Assembly (NCBI GenBank): GCA_028280065.1
Contig: JANQMN010000029.1
Coordinates: forward strand, 1 to 35,276
Direction of reading: 5' to 3'
Length of the DNA stretch: 35,276 nucleotides
Source: Hahella sp.
GTDB taxonomy: Bacteria; Pseudomonadota; Gammaproteobacteria; Pseudomonadales; Oleiphilaceae
A program made the position numbers and the translations under genes. A model generated the notes under the pieces. It was not told the origin of the DNA, did not search any database, and saw nothing but the letters and a program-made list of their open reading frames with translations. Below, piece by piece: positions 35,155 through 35,276 of the stretch; position 1 is the stretch's first letter, and every line of letters begins with the position of its first letter.

Positions 35155-35276
35155 GTGTCCCATATAGATAACACATTAAGCGAGTCGCTAAAGGGTCAGA
35201 TACTAGGCGCGTTTGCGAAGGAATATTGGGCATCTTTCGAGCAATCGCAACAACGTAGATGGCCCTTTAGCGGCTC
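35155..35276 (+). CDS. Unidentified open frame running off the window
   Basis: A frame from GTG 35155 stays open for 40 codons to the window end, encoding VSHIDNTLSESLKGQILGAF and then AKEYWASFEQSQQRRWPFSG. The aromatic- and charge-rich composition looks protein-like, but I do not recognise a family. The frame is open back to a stop at 35131. There is no obvious ribosome site. It overlaps an imperfect inverted repeat, so it may be the start of a mobile-element gene. Low confidence. Confidence 0.25.
   Translation, partial: MSHIDNTLSESLKGQILGAFAKEYWASFEQSQQRRWPFSG
35182..35276. repeat. Imperfect inverted repeat at the window end
   Basis: GAGTCGCTAAAGGGTCA (35182-35198) and TGGCCCTTTAGCGGCTC (35260-35276) are inverted copies matching 15 of 17 positions; both mismatches would be G-U pairs in RNA. 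61 bases separate them, and a second shorter imperfect stem lies inside. The right arm ends exactly at the window edge, so the repeat may extend further. Confidence 0.6.

Noticed and set aside
35182-35276. Integron attC site at the window end
   Set aside because: Nested inverted repeats suggested it, but the outer arms lack the GTTRRRY/RYYYAAC core sites of attC and no integron gene is visible.

Overview
The window looks like a chromosomal segment of a polysaccharide-degrading gammaproteobacterium, possibly marine and Cellvibrio/Saccharophagus/Teredinibacter-like. Support for this: a MaoP (YifE) homologue, a TonB-dependent outer-membrane receptor, a LamB-type porin, a c-di-GMP turnover protein, an Rrf2-controlled suf operon with sufT, and an NMNAT-Nudix fusion. 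The class-level call is inference; there is no rRNA or tRNA in the window.

Region 1 (1-4.3 kb) holds the 3' end of a TonB-dependent receptor and a convergent GGDEF/EAL membrane protein. Region 2 (4.3-17.3 kb, all minus strand) is a coherent beta-1,4-mannooligosaccharide utilisation locus. It contains a LamB-family porin with manA, the unit manB-GH130_2-GH130_1, a LacI-family regulator, and a transport operon (two permeases, a YesL-like membrane protein, a cellobiose/mannobiose 2-epimerase, an ABC ATPase). Together these predict uptake through the porin and ABC permease, epimerisation of mannobiose to mannosyl-glucose, phosphorolysis by GH130 enzymes to mannose-1-phosphate, then ManB and ManA to fructose-6-phosphate. 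Copies of a palindrome centred on AACGTT (best form AATCGTAACGTTACGATT) sit upstream of each of these units and define a LacI regulon within the window. No substrate-binding protein and no mannanase or mannosidase is present.

Region 3 (17.3-20.1 kb) is a nicotinamide-salvage operon, nadM(NMNAT)-Nudix followed by nadV. It has a tandem palindromic operator and a pair of leader hairpins with related loops, one before each gene. Region 4 (20.3-22.5 kb) has a chalcone-isomerase-like secreted protein, an orphan type II secretion F-domain membrane protein and maoP.

Region 5 (22.7-33.1 kb) is centred on Fe-S assembly: an Rrf2/IscR-like regulator, a mercaptopyruvate sulfurtransferase, a YdbS/YdbT-like PH-domain pair, and the operon sufB-C-D-S-A-T-E. 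A nearly identical palindrome (TACCAAATTGGTA) lies upstream of both the regulator and sufB. Region 6 (33.3 kb to the end) carries a GH13 debranching-type enzyme, then a truncated open frame lying across an imperfect inverted repeat at the window edge.
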